This document shows, piece after piece, positions 38,115 to 51,188 of a stretch of DNA of 64,000 nt. The DNA comes from Penelope pileata. Taxonomy: Eukaryota > Chordata > Aves > Galliformes > Cracidae. The notes beneath the pieces were generated by a model. It did no database searches and was not told where the DNA came from. It was given only the letters and a program-made list of their open reading frames with translations. The translations under genes were made by a program, and so were the position numbers. The first letter of the stretch is position 1. Each line of letters begins with the position of its first letter. The stretch covers positions 558,001 to 622,000 of the forward strand of contig WBMW01004029.1 in NCBI GenBank assembly GCA_013396635.1, given 5' to 3'.

Positions 38115-40615
38115 CACAAACCCAAATATTAAAGTGTGCAATGAAAGGCAGAAGATATAGAAGAACAGGAGCATTTTTCTCTGTGCTACTAATATTTCTG
38201 ACATCCTTTAACATTATTTCCTGCACCAATAAGAACCACTAACATGAGTAATTATCGCCAAGGTTTATTTTGCAGTTTCAGCACTAGAGTTACGTGTTAC
38301 CTACTCTTTTCAGTTCTACTAGAGGGACAGATAACTTACTAAGTATGCAGGAAAATTGCTCATCACTCGTTGCTGGCTTGCTATCTGGCACAGAGCATTT
38401 GCAGAGATGAACAGATAATATTTTCTATGGGGAAAAAAAATGCTTGCTCAAATTTCTATTAGGAAAGGCTTTGGATGTAATTAAGACCAGTCTAGAATAG
38501 CTTATAGTATCACTGTTGGTCTTACACAGGGACCTATCTCAGACAGCCAGGTTCTCATATCCCTGCACCCATGGGAGCTACTACCAATCATAATTTACTG
38601 CAAAATTGAGTTACCAAAGATATCATCTCACTTTCTTACATATTTTACCCCTTAGTGCTTTCGCTATCAACTTAAGTAGCAAAGACATGAGAACACAAGT
38701 CTTTCAGATTAAGATTACTTCTCAATTAAGTATTGCAGACTTGATTATTGATTCATTTGAGAACGAAAAATATTGCAGAGATAGAACACAGGTAGGTTAA
38801 GGCGATAACGTGAGCCCAGCTTACTCCATTTACTTCAGCTGAGCATGCAGTTGGACTGGGGACATTTGATCTGAGATCCAGGTGTGTCGGAGTTAATGGA
38901 AGTTATCTTCCTTAAATGCTTTGCACCTAACCCTTGGGACCTGACAGGCAGCATTCCTGTTTGCATCAATTTCCACGCCTGATCTCCCCTGTCTTTTTGG
39001 GATGGGCCGTGTCATTTTGGAGTCCTGAATACACAAGGAACCAAGCAATTGTCTGGACTGCTTTTCTATTGTAGAGCATCTGCTATTTTTCTGTAAATTT
39101 TAAGCTAGACATAATGAGAAAAAGGGTTTCTAGTCTGTCCCTGTGATGTTAAATATAAATAAGCAGCCATTCCAAACATTATGAAGTAGAACATCTTTCT
39201 CTATTCAGTGTAATAGAACCAAATTGCTACAATTGTGTCATTAAACGCCAAATGCAGCTAGTATGAAAAATTGGAGCAGCCTGGCTATTTTTCTTGGGTT
39301 TTGTCAGCTGAACACGACTGCCTGCAACAAGGAATACCTTCATCCATATGCTTTCTGTCAGCCCGCGTGACAAATGCAGCACAGCCTTTTTGCTTCCAGC
39401 AAATATATAGAGAAAATGATCTATAAAGCCTCTCTTTGTCCTGATTTTTGGAGAGAAGGCATTGCACTGACAAAGAAAAATGTAACATCTGCACACTGCT
39501 CGGCGTATTCAACCACTGCAGCTGGGAGCTGCTTTAGGAAAAGATACTGGTTTATTTCAGTTGTAGAGAATTTGGAGCTGAGCTAAATGTATTTGAGTGG
39601 CTGTGGCTCAGTTGTCCCGTGGCCTCCATGCACCAAGGCACGCAGCGTGACCACTCAATCTGGGTGCTCACATGCTCTCAGGCCTCCCAGTTCCCCTCCT
39701 TGCCACAGCTGGGTCGGCCATAAGGGGTACACCAAGGCACCGGGCAGAGCTGCTTACTGTCCTACACCAGTGGCAAAAATTCCCTGGAGTGGAATGGGGA
39801 GAAGCTGCCTCACATGGATTCTTGGTCATTCTTTCCAGTGATCTTTGAGTGGTGCAGGACTTCCCTGCTGCTATGACTAATTATTCTCCAAGTGGCTTTT
39901 TTATCCAAGTGGCAGCGCTAATAAAAATTCAGGGTTATCATTTCTGCAAGGTTCAGCTTCCTACATTGCAATGAGGATAAGCCAAAGATCACATCCAATA
40001 AACTAAGCAAGATCTGTGCTCTTGATGACTCGCTCCATTCCCTTTTTACTTGCCTCATTCTGAAAGATAAGGTTTCTACAGAAACATATGTTGATTGATA
40101 GAAAAATATTGTGCAATAATAAATATGCTAGAGAAAATTAATAATAGGCTCATCACAGGAAGAAAGGTAGAATTCTTGAGTCCTCTAGATATTTCGAGAG
40201 AGAAAAATCTGGCCCTGAACACCTCCAGGGAGTATTTACCTAATTACCTGTTTCAGCCTGGGATAACGTTACACTAACTGTTATTCTGAGCTTTGAACAG
40301 TGTCAAGAATTACAGGACAAATTCAACAGCTCATTCGGGGAGTTTATGTTTTAAGTAAGTTGTGTGTAAATGTGATTTTTCGGACTGTCATTGCATTCAT
40401 AAACTTATTTAAGTCTGGTACTCATAAATCAATTTCTTCCTGATAACTGTAAACCTCCTTGTTCACTCCACATAACTGAGACCATCGAAAGTCCGTTCCT
40501 GAAAACTCTGTACACGCTTTATCTAAATTTATTTATTTCAGTTATGTTTGTCCTATGGTTTATGGGAGAGATTCAGTGTACATTTAAAGTGAAAACAAGA
40601 CAGATTAGTTTTGAA
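38115..40615. other. Intergenic or intronic DNA, no gene seen
   Basis: Mostly AT-rich. A GC-richer block lies at about 39590-39850 without a recognisable family. A weak plus-strand exon-like stretch ends at a 'cacag|gtaggt' donor at 38791. Confidence 0.5.
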
Positions 40616-40653
40616 TTATCCTATCAAATCTGTATGTTATCCTATCAAATCTG
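40616..40653. repeat. Tandem repeat, 21-bp period
   Basis: 'ttatcctatcaaatctg' occurs at 40616-40632 and again, identical, at 40637-40653. The intervening bases are 'tatg'. Confidence 0.9.
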
Positions 40654-42288
40654 CTCATTAATTTTACACTTCTGGATGAAGTTAAGTTTGAAAGAATAGG
40701 AAAATAGGGCTAAAAATCGACAGAAATATTGGGAGAAGTGGACGATGGATATTCCTCCACTATTCTATGAGATTTGGGTAGAGAGTTATTAAACATGCAT
40801 TGGGAGGAAGAAGCATAATGAGTTCTTTGGAAAAGCAGCATTTTACTGATATGATTTCTTGTCTTATTAATTATGTAGGGCTGGGTGTGGGAATTAATTT
40901 GTATTAAAAATCTATGTTGTTATTATTATTATTAATTAATACTTTATACACTATTAAAGTGTCAAATCTCTAATCTCTAGAGTACAGAGAAATAATTCTG
41001 AATAATCCTAGTGAGAACTTGACTTCATATTAGTTGACTTGCTAAATCACGAACTGGTTATTGCCTGTATATATTGAAAAATAAATAATGAGATCTTAAT
41101 CACTTCTTTTAATCTTACAGTTCTGCTTTCATAGGTAGCAAACACTGTAACCAATGTGGTTTATGCCTTATCTCCTACCTCAGAGTTATTTGATTTTCTC
41201 TCAGAGAAGCCTGTTTTGTTTTCTTTCTTACTTTCTCTAAGTACACATAAAAATACAGTAGAATATCAGAGAGAATTTAGGGCTTTATGTAATACTTTTA
41301 GAAAACTGGTGGCTGTTTTAAATAGTCATATTCATTTCCATCTTCAGTTCAAATTAAGTGGAGCACATCAAGTCTGCTTCACTGAAAATACCTACTTAAA
41401 TGTGAATGTGACCAAAACAGGCTTCTAGCTGAGATAATCGCTTAAACAAGAAAACATTTCAAGTAAAATAGTTAAGTGTCCACCGTGGGCAGAGCCTACA
41501 GCATTGCTGTTGTCCTTATTCATTTGTAAGCATGTTTACAAGTAATGAATATATAGGAGAAAACTTCCTGGCTCAAAATGAGTTCTGGAAAGTATGATTT
41601 TATCCTGTGTTTTTGCTTCCCAAGTCCAATTTTTTTTGCTCGCCTGCTACTCTGACCTTATCCAATGGATTCCCAGATTACAATTTTACTAGGTAATTTA
41701 CCGAGAAAACATTAAAAACCTGTTACTTGACCCTTTCAATTTATGTGCATATAAAATTTTAGTAATTAACGTAAAATTTTATATCCTCCCTTATTGTTGT
41801 CCCCCCTAGTACTTTTAGGAGCACAAGTTTCACTTGTCTCAGAAGTTGATCTCTAATTTTTGCAGACCAGCACAGAATAATTTTATGAGTTGATGCTGTA
41901 AGGCTGATTTAACAAACATCACTATGATTTCAGTCTGATTTTAGGGACAGTTCTACACACTGCACTGAAGAACAGATTATTCCATAGTTTAAAGACAATG
42001 CCCAGAAGTATAACACGGTGGCAGCTACAAATTAACTAATATATTTTAAAAGTTTCTGCGTAACATTAGGGTTTTTCAGCTGATTAGTGAAGTAAGTAGT
42101 TATGGGATGTATATTACACAAGTACATTTTCAAAGTCATAAAGAAAACCTTCACATTCCACATCACTAATATCACCAGTGTATCAGCATACTTCGTATTT
42201 GGTATGAAGTCCATTCAGGTAAAAAGAAAAAAAAAGAGTAACACTATATACTGAACTAATCTACGGAATTTCATTTAAGTACTTCATA
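40654..42288. other. Intergenic or intronic DNA, no gene seen
   Basis: Very AT-rich, with 'ttattattatta' near 40921. Nothing coding or repetitive was recognised. Confidence 0.5.
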
Positions 42289-42756
42289 AAAGTGGCTTTG
42301 CAAAGTAATGGCTCCTATCCTTGAAAACCACAACTGATACAAAGAGCACAATAACATTATTTGATAGAGCACATTCACAGCTACAAACACTATTTTTCAA
42401 CATAGTTACAGTCATTAGCCATCCATTTTCACCAGCCACGAACAAACAGCCTGCATGCTGTGCTCACCTGGAACGTTCGGTCTCCATAACATTCAGCAGC
42501 ATTGATGAACATCGATGGGTGCCATTTTTTCCTCATGGAGAAATACAGTGACACACCTGTGCTCCATCCACGCTTCCACGTCAAACAACATTGGGTCAGA
42601 GTGCTCCTCTGCTGCCATCTGTCACACAGCAACAAAATGTAACAGAAGATTGGTGGGAAGGTTCAACCTCTACTGCCATGCCACCATCATCGGCCTCTGA
42701 CGTCATGGGCCAACAGAACTAAATAGGAGGCATTACTTTCAGAACAGCCCTCACAC
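42289..42756. mobile_element. Non-autonomous mariner element (Galluhop-like)
   Basis: Terminal inverted repeats are visible: 'gcaaagtaatggctcctat' on the left (from about 42300) and its counterpart 'aaataggaggcattactttc' at 42721-42740 followed by 'agaacagccctcacac'. The outermost bases are each flanked by TA (42287-42288 and 42757-42758), as expected for Tc1/mariner target duplications. At 468 bp it is far shorter than a complete mariner (about 1.2-1.3 kb) and has no transposase frame, so it is an internally deleted copy. It shares 'gggaaggttcaacctctac' and the right terminus with the repeat at 22713-22810. Family naming is from memory of the chicken mariner; class assignment rests on the termini. 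Confidence 0.8.
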
Positions 42757-42879
42757 TATGCATTATGCAGTCAGGAATCCAATATTCTACCCAAGATTCT
42801 GTCACTCCAGTGATTCCAAGTATTTTCCAGTGCAGCTGGATTCCATAATTCACTGGATATGCAAAGACATGCTACTTAC

Positions 42880-42989
42880 CGTAATCTGAAGCGTGAACTT
42901 GCTGGCATCTCCTGTGTTACACAGCAAACTATTGCTGTCAGAAAGATGATGCAGCTCCTCCCTATCTTCAAATTCATCCTCCATCATAC
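42880..42989 (-). other. Candidate coding exon, minus strand
   Basis: On the minus strand a 110-bp segment lies between the acceptor 'ttttatttcagtgtcattgcag' and the donor 'attacg|gtaagtagc', both close to consensus. One frame is open throughout: 'MMEDEFEDREELHHLSDSNS' and then 'LLCNTGDASKFTLQIT'. It is acidic and polar and looks like real coding sequence. Just upstream, 43179-43222 could be the preceding exon (donor 'gtaagtacc', compatible phase), but its acceptor is weak. I do not recognise the protein. The opposite strand also has one open frame, so chance is not excluded. Confidence 0.35.
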
Positions 42990-45900
42990 CTGCAATGACA
43001 CTGAAATAAAAACACCTTACTAAATTGCTATCTGTTGGACTTCATCATAGGATAAGGAATATTCTCCTCTATATTTTCTAAAAGCAAAGTTACATGGTAG
43101 AAAACTAACAGAATTTTTCATCCTCAGCTTTGGAAAATGAAGAATATTTCTCATATTTTCATGATTTACGGTACTTACTTGCAGCAAGAAATACAGACAC
43201 GTGGTCCAGACCCTTCTTTAACTATACAGTGACTTGCTCTTGAGAGTCTTGCTTTAGCTTTAGACATAGGAAGCTGTAGTGCGGCAACTAAATCCCAACT
43301 AAGACTCTTTGCAATATTTTTTTTTGTCTTTGTGTTTGTGTTTGCGTGTGTAATTTTAGATTTCATTGATTTTTCTGTAATTTCTAGACTGTGAAGGACA
43401 TTTTGGAAAATGTTCTTATGAAGATAGTACTAAAGATAAAGAGAGATGTTCTGGAAAACTTCCTTTATGTCCAGGAATCACTCGTATTGCTACCACAATG
43501 GTGCATGGGTATCATTTGCTCTGGTGACATTTTTAGCAAAGCAGTTGGTTGGTCTTTAAGGAAAGGGAGGTACAGAAGACCTAGAGAGAGAAAACCAAGC
43601 CGTGTCGGTGGCTGGAGTTACACTCATGCAGGTTATCTTAATTGATTGTTTTATTGACCCTGTTTTCCTATCAAAGTGCTATGAAAAAGAAGATTTCATG
43701 TAGAAACAACTTGTCTTTGAAAGAGATTTTATGTAATTGCTTATATTTATCAATAAATTCTTAAGGAAATAAAATGTCATTTAAGTTATAATAGCAAAGT
43801 CTTTTAAATCAGCTAATAGCAAACTGTTGGGAAAGCAACAGAAGCTAAACTTTCTAAAGGAAAGGTAAAAGCATACGAGCTTTTTTGAAAGCACTGCAGA
43901 GGAAATTAAATGGAATATCACAACATACCAAGTGTCATTACCATGAAGTCATGGCACACGTGATGTCGAAATACCTGACTGTGGTGAGCACGATGCTTTC
44001 TCCTTTCTCAGTATTTAGAGGAATTTTTTTGTCCAGTCGTGTATGAAATTCCACTTCATATTGAGCACTTTATGCCGTATGCCAATAAATAAGTAAATAA
44101 TCCCCCCAGGCAATATACATTACTCTGCTCTGAACTGCTATAAATTTTTAACGTATTTCAGTTGCTCTCATGTTCTGGGAACATACAGCTAAGCGTTCAC
44201 GGTCATTTTCACCAGAAATCTTTTGTTACACTTGTTCTACCAAGAACTCTTATTTTCCCCACCCACATCAAGCTTTTGATAAATTTCTGGGATTCATTTT
44301 ACCTGAATTCACTGGATTTCAGACAAAAAGCTTCACTTGGTACGTTTAAGTGGTATCACGTGCTATCTTTAAGTCCTTTATGCCACCAGGAGGCAGGGGA
44401 GCATATTTCTGAAAAAGTTGAATCCCTCAAATTATTTTTGTGATGCAAACCAAACAGAAGTCAGCAGAATTCAGTAATCACCTCTACAGTTTTTCCAGTA
44501 ACAGGGATTCCATTGCAAAAAAAGGGAAACAATCTAGAAAAAAAAAATCTTCCATTAGTGGTGCATTTGACATCTCAAAATCAACAGGAAAAGACCTCAG
44601 TTACCTGAGTATATTGAGATCTTTCAGGTGGGGAAGGTCACACCTGGCAGAGCACCTCCAAAAGAGCACATCCCATCCTGTGCTCATTTCCTTTATTTTT
44701 GTATCTTGCTCAACACGAGCAACTGTAACTTTCACATCTCTTAGTTTATTTTTTTTTTTCTCACAATAAACGCATTCAACACACACAGCAGCTTCAGATT
44801 AAAGTCCTTCAATTTACTGGTCCAGCCATTTCTGTCTCAGACATGTCTGACACGTTACTTATTCCAACTGGGCAGAACTCTCTTCCTCACTAAAACCTGC
44901 TTGTTTCTTAGGCATTGCTTTAGAGAAGGATGCTAAAAAACCTCTGAGCCTGTGCAATTTCTCTGCTTCAACAGTTCTTCCCTGAATATTTTCAGTGCTG
45001 GTAAATGGGATTCTTCTTGCTGTTTTCCTAAAGTAAAAGGAAGAAAGGAGAAGATAAAGGTGATTCTCAGAATCAGTGAGAATTGATCACAGTTGTCAGA
45101 CTTCAGATGCTCTGCTGCTTTTAATACCACTGCCAGATTTCTGGGAACCTGAAATGAAAATGCTGATTTGTACATCTGGAAAGGAGGTGCAAAAAGGGCT
45201 CACCGTGTAGTCTGAATTTACTGTTTTCTTGCTTAGTAGTTTTAGCTTCTTATGGAGCTTATGTCTGCCTCAAGACACAGAGCCATACGAGTACTCCCTA
45301 ACTCACAGCGGAAGTTCAGGCTCACCATTCACTGTAATCTTCCTGGCTTTCCAAATCTATAAAACACAACATAAAACTACTGCACAACGGTGTTGTGAGG
45401 CTAATTACAAAAACTAAAGAGTTGCAGAACATCTGTAAAAAAGCCAATTTTCATTTGTAGGAACTCTTTTCTTCCCTATTGATTTGTAACCATGGCATGA
45501 AAACCAGAAGCTTAACTAAGCATTTGCTTTCCAAGAGGGGAGGGTATGAACTCTGGAAACTGTTTTTCACTACACAATTACTTGTATTCCAAAATCATGA
45601 ATACACATCTGACAACGTAGGATGTGTTCTCCAGCATGCACACAAGTTCTTAGTGTGAACTAAACCTGACACAGAAATTAAGTCATCATGTTTAGGTCGG
45701 ATTGGTTGGGCCAGTGAGGCTCATGAGGCTGGGATCTGTGCCCAGGTCAGAAGACACCAAAAACCAACACAGGGAATCATGAGACTTAGAAAGCCAGGAA
45801 CAGAAATGTTAATACCATCTTATTTCTGTTCTGTGATTAGATACCTTCCTTAGAAAAGTCCTGGAGAGGTTAACAGCTGACAGCCTTTTAATGGAGTGGC

Positions 45901-46901
45901 TAAATAACATCTATCTGATCTGTTCCTTAAATATAGATTAATTATACAAATGTAGCATTAAAAATGTATTCTATACAGACATATCTACATGTTATACATA
46001 TTTATAAATTAAATATATAGCCTACAGAAGACATATTCTACAACTTAAGAAAATTCCCACTTTGCACCCGGTGAGAAAAAAGATTAATGACAACACGGCA
46101 AGCCTTTTTTCCCCATTAATCCCTCCTCATTAGATAAAACCCTCAGCATTATTTTTAACAGCCAGCTCTGTTGTTTCACATCCAGTCACTGCTCTAACTG
46201 GGGGCAGGAATAAAGCAGAGCTGTCCAGCTTAAATGTATTCCGGATTTTTTATTTTTATTTTTTTAAGCCACATAGGAAAATGTAACCTATCCTTTGCCT
46301 TCCAGTTTTGTAAAATTGTTGTCGTAACACCGAATAATGGTATTAAGTAGTCTCTATGAAACTGAGGAACAGTGATCTTAAGAAATGTGGATATTATGGC
46401 TATAGTTGACTTTCATACCCACACTGCCAGACTTCCACAAGAAGAAGCATGCCCATGAATTAGCATGAAATTCAGAGTGGCTCTCACCCCTACAGCGTGA
46501 ATGAATAATTCACAGCTCTGAGCCACTCCAGACCCTGAGAGCATCAGGCAGGAGGCCCCGGCAGACCCAGCCTGGCAGACCGACGGCTGCGTGCACAGCT
46601 TGGGCTCGGCAGCCATGTGCCTGCAGTGTTAGAATTCAGCTGCAGTGCTAAGTGTTACTATTACACCGGTATCAGGAGCAAAGTTATTTTTCTCTAGTCT
46701 GGGGAGAACAGTTCCCAAACACACGTGCTTTCACCTGTAATTGATGCCTGTCACGTTGATAACAGACTAGTACTGCTTGTCAATGAGGCTGAAGACGTCC
46801 TTGCTTTGGTGAAATACAAAACCACGTATGGCAGCCTGCTTTTTTGTTTGGTCCTGCCTCAGGGTCACCATTTTAATGACTTAACAATATCTTGCAAGGA
46901 A
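42990..46901. other. Intronic or intergenic DNA with weak exon-like stretches
   Basis: A plus-strand stretch from 43389 behind 'tttttctgtaatttctag' is open and Cys-rich ('CEGHFGKCSYEDSTKDKERC'), ending at a possible donor 'ctctg|gtgaca'. A minus-strand stretch near 44935-45030 follows the acceptor 'tttccttttactttag'. The two lie on opposite strands and cannot belong to one gene. AT-rich tracts occur at about 45930-46020. Confidence 0.3.
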
Positions 46902-47075
46902 ATTCCTAGAATCGTTTAGATTGGAACAGACCTCCAAGATGATCAAGTTCAGCTGTCGACCGTGTCCCATCGCTGCACCATATGTCCCTTAGTGCCATGC
47001 CCACACATCTCTTAAATGACTCCCACCAAAGGGAGTTCTTCCTAATATCCAGTCTAAACCTCCCCTGGCATTTGC
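46902..47075 (-). mobile_element. CR1 LINE 3'-end fragment
   Basis: Antisense CR1 on the plus strand: tail 'attcctagaatcgtttagat', then 'ggaacagacctccaagatga', and further in 'ggagttcttcctaatatcca' and 'gtctaaacctcccctggca'. The 3' end is at the left. About 170 bp can be recognised. Confidence 0.88.
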
Positions 47076-48697
47076 CCTCCAACAGATAAGATTTGCTGCA
47101 TGTGACAGGTTTTTGTCCATTTCCTCATTCCTTTTGAGATAAATACTAGACAGCTTAAGCCCAGACATTAAGAAACCAGTCATTAAGAACCTGACAGACC
47201 AATGCAAGGATGGCACAGGGTGGTCACTGCTGTTCTTCCTGATGAGTGAGTTTTCTGTTCTTGCACATAGTATGGAGCAGAAACCTCCAGAAGCCACTGT
47301 AAGTGCCAATTACAAAAATCCAGCCTTAGTTCAAGCCTCTAGAGCATATTTCACCATCAAGAGAATAAAAAGTACACAAACCAGAAGTATTTAGTAAATG
47401 AAAGAGACATGCTATCCCCCTTTTCACTCCAAGAGGCAGTGATTTTTCCATTGAAAAATTTTCTGAATTATTACAGGAAGGAGACAAAACTTTATAGTCC
47501 TGCAATCTTATTTTTCACATTACCAGCCTGTGGAGAACATTCTTCTAGATGGCCAAAGTCCTAATAAAGACATACCAAATTTCTGGCGTTTCCTGTTGCT
47601 GTGGTGAGTATCACTACCTATTGACAGAAAACAATGGTTCTGCTGTGACCGAGCTTTTGGTAAAAGGTTCTGGAAATCATCTAAGAACTTTATTATTCAC
47701 TTGCCAAAGAAGTGAAGTCTGTGACACAGTATCTAGAAACACTAGCTGAAGCTTCACAGTTGATTTTCAGTCAGTCCATTTTGCAAACAGACTCAGTAGA
47801 GGTCAGTTGCTGATGAAACAATAGAGGATAGAGTTAATGACTCACATCTGCAATTTTGAATTATTCAGCTACCACTTGAGTTCTAACCACAGGCGCAATA
47901 AACAGTGGCTAATACAAGTCATGCATGTTTCATAAAGGGAAACCGTACCCTCTGGAGTATATTACACTCATTTCTGAGAAGAACAACAGTGTTTTCAAAA
48001 GCATATAAGACCTTTTTCTCCTGCTAACACTTCAACTTTCTGAAGTAAAACTTCCCACCAATTTAAACAGGAGTTTTATTCAGGTGCAGCAGACAGAGTC
48101 CAATCTATTCAACATATATATTTACTTTTAAGACCTAAATACAGGTGCAAAATTCACCACCATGATGACAAAAGGACTGGAGTGTTTTCTCTGCAACTTA
48201 TACAACTCTCCTTTCCAAGGGTAGCAGATAAACAACTGTAGCCTCATTTACCTTTTTCTGCTGGGACGTGCAAGAAATTGAGTGCTCTCCACAAGTCAGA
48301 CATGTCCATGAGGAGCAGCATGGTGGTCACACCGCTATGGGCACAGCTTTAAACACGGCAGTGAAAGTCTACTCATTGGATGGCTGGGACCACTCCTCAG
48401 ATGTTCAACAGGGAGCTTGTTGGGTTGACTGCAGGGGTTAAATGGGACCAAATTACTTTTTTCTGCTGTTGGGAAAAGAGTCTAGCATAGGAACACTGAA
48501 AGAAAAACCCAGAGGAACTAAGAAAATAGAAGTTACTGAACTGTGCATAATTGAATACAATTTCAGGCAACTCACTGGCAGACAGCAATCCTAGGAGCCT
48601 GGGTCCTTCACGAGTTCCAGTCAGCCACTACTTTCTTCAAATCAGTCATAGCTGGAAAAAAAAAAGAAAGAAAAAAAAAAAAATGTATAAATCTCAC
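47076..48697. other. Intronic or intergenic DNA, no gene seen
   Basis: On the minus strand near 48.5 kb a strong acceptor ('cctctgggtttttctttcag') is followed by a short open stretch ('CSYARLFSQQQKK'), but no good donor is evident. An A-rich tract lies at 48656-48683. Confidence 0.4.
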
Positions 48698-48893
48698 TTT
48701 GTTCCTTAGTTATCCAGGAGAATTTTCTAGTGAAGTTGCATGGGGTGAAGTCCCTGCTGTTATTGGTCTCCGTGTTATTAATATCAAGCTTGTGAGACAG
48801 AGAATAGCAAAGCAAACAAAGTAGGATTAAAAGATAAGGCCCAAACATCCGCAGAAGTGCTTGGCATGAAATTACAGTCTGCAAAGGCATAAT
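48698..48893 (-). other. Candidate exon encoding a signal-peptide-like N-terminus
   Basis: On the minus strand, 196 bp lie between a strong acceptor ('gttttcttttcaccttag') and a good donor ('aacaaa|gtgagattt'). One frame is open for all 65 codons, with Met at codons 2 and 16. From the second Met it reads 'MFGPYLLILLCLLCYSLSHK', a short hydrophobic core like a signal peptide or membrane anchor. Three N-glycosylation sequons (NNT, NNS, NFT) and one Cys follow within about 25 residues. This is the layout of the first coding exon of a secreted or type I membrane protein, with a 5' non-coding exon upstream. No family was recognised and no continuing exon was identified. A second frame is open for 37 codons, so chance remains possible. 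Confidence 0.35.
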
Positions 48894-51161
48894 CTAAGGT
48901 GAAAAGAAAACTTCAAGTGACTCATAAGCTCTTATGATAGAGAGACGCATGGCAAGAGCATAGCCACAGGCTGTTACCTCCAGACTTGTTTTTATCTAGA
49001 CCTGGTAAAGTCAGTATTTTCATGACTGTGCTGCACTGAAACTGCAGTTCACTGAGCTGTTAGCCATTTCCTTACACTTCTCATCTTTCTCATCTATAAC
49101 AGTTTCCTTATCCTTAGCTTGGGAAGATAGTACCATATAACATCGTTCTGCCAGCAGAATATTTGTTCCTCTAAGGAATAAATGGTCCTACTTCCAAACA
49201 GAAAGGTCTCTATTGAACCATCACAGCTGCTCTTTTAACTCAATTACAGAGCAGCCAGCCAGGAACAGAAGATGACTTTTAAGGCAGGAGAACTCCTGTC
49301 CCTCCAGAAGCGCTGCCCGGTTTCCAGCTGAGGTGCTGTGACCCCTCAGGAGCTGAGCCGTTTAAGAAGTGCCCAGCTATCACAGAATCTGTCATCCCAT
49401 TGCTGCACTCTGACTTCAGAGGAGCTCTTTCATTCACAAAGATATTAGCAGGGAGTTCAAGTGCCATCAATGTCTCTCTGTTATCTCTTGCATAGCGGTT
49501 CTGTCTCTTGCAGTTAATAAGGTTAGAGGTTGACAGTGAAGTAACAGTAAATTATAAGTGAAACTTCTGTTATTGCTGTTTCAGAGTTTCTGCTAAATGC
49601 ATCATCTTCTCCTCTAGATTTCACTTCGAGTGAAAGACATTAAACTTTTAGAAAAATAGCATCACTACATGCACCCTACAAAACCCTGTCCTAATCTTTT
49701 TGTCCAACAAACAAAGACGTTTGAAGGAGGCCATAATAATTTGGACAAAGAAACAGGTAGAGAGCCAGCAGCAAATGATGAAGAGTCAGCCATGCATAGT
49801 ACAGGACATTTGAACATGTTTTATGACAAATCCAGTTAGCATTCTGCATCAGAGTTAAAAAGAGTCTCTCAATAGACTTCAAATTCTCATAACACTCAAA
49901 TTCCTCTGAGCTTAAAACTTGCCATATATCACACTGTTTCTTATACAGTAAGAGCTTCAGAGAAGACTCCAGCAAATGACGTTATTCTGCAGTGCCCTCT
50001 CACTAGTTTTCCTAACTGTTAATTCTTCATGCAAGAAGGTCCTCAGGGTTCCCCTTTCAACAAAGCCATTTGTATCTCTAGCAGGTTATCATCAGAAAAG
50101 CAATAAGGTCCTATTTGTGGCCTGTTCTTGTGACAATCCATGCATCTGCGCAAACATAAGTTCCCCACAACAGCAACACCACGACTGGGAGATGCAGAAC
50201 ACCCATCTGTCAGTACGTCCCATCTCCTCGCTCCAAGCTGCCTTTCTGGTCCTCATTCCCTGACCCTTTCAGCAGGCTCTCAGGTAAATGAGAGGCTTGT
50301 GGGGCTGACATTACGGAAGCAACAAATTAACTTTTCCATTACTCCAACCATAAAGATAGATGAAACCACATGAAAACCAACACATGGATTTATAGTTAAT
50401 AACTAAGTTCAAGATCTACTCTCCAAGTGGTGTGGCTCTCTTAGAAGTTTCAAAGTCCCACCAGCTGCAAATTCTGAACATGTAAATAATATACTTGTCC
50501 CATAGGTTTCAGCTGGAAGAGGTGAGTCTATGCAATGAAGCTGTGTTTGAACTGGTTTTGCTCATGCAGGGCTTGTTTTGCTTTTCTTCTGAAGAGCTGA
50601 AAAACTGACACACTAGTTTTTAAATAACCTCATGGTTCCTTCCCGATTTTATAGAACAGAATTTTCTGCAAGATGTCTTTGCTCAATCCTGTAGTCTGCA
50701 AATCAGCAAAGCAGTCTTTGTTGTTCTTATTTTTTGTTACATTTGAAGAGGTTAAAAACAAAAACAACAACAAATACAGCCATCCTCCTAAACCCTGAGA
50801 CTCTGCAAATTGCTTCACTCCATTAACCAAACTCAAGAAGTTAGGAAAATGTTCTTTAGTTGCAGAAACTATGCTTACATAAAAAACAGATATGGAAGTT
50901 CAGTTTTCCTGAATCTAACTTTATTCTTTACCTTCACCACTTTGGTATAGGAAACCATTATTTACTACAGTGACCAGTCAACTTTTACCAGTTTAATGAT
51001 GAAAATAATCATATTACCATAGGTTAAACCTTGTGAAAGAAATTCCAACTAAGGAAATGCTTTAATGTCATAAGCAACAAAAGGAGAGTGAAAAGAATTA
51101 AAATATACAAAGTTAAAAATGGAGATTAAAAATAGCCTAAACAGAGCCAAAATTAAATGAG
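48894..51161. other. Intronic or intergenic DNA, no gene seen
   Basis: A 94-codon minus-strand frame at 49691-49975 is Leu- and Cys-rich but resembles no known family. No interspersed repeats were recognised. Confidence 0.45.
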
Positions 51162-51188
51162 TCTCTCTCTCTCTTTTTTTTTTTTTTT
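51162..51188. repeat. Microsatellite (TC)n followed by poly-T
   Basis: About six TC units run directly into about 15 T. Confidence 0.95.

Noticed and set aside
43389..43531. Cys-rich plus-strand exon-like stretch
   Set aside because: It has good splice signals but no family match, and it sits within 600 bp of an opposite-strand candidate. Mentioned only in the region entry.
46989..47309. 106-codon minus-strand open frame
   Set aside because: Its C-terminal part reads through CR1 3' sequence, so it is repeat-derived.
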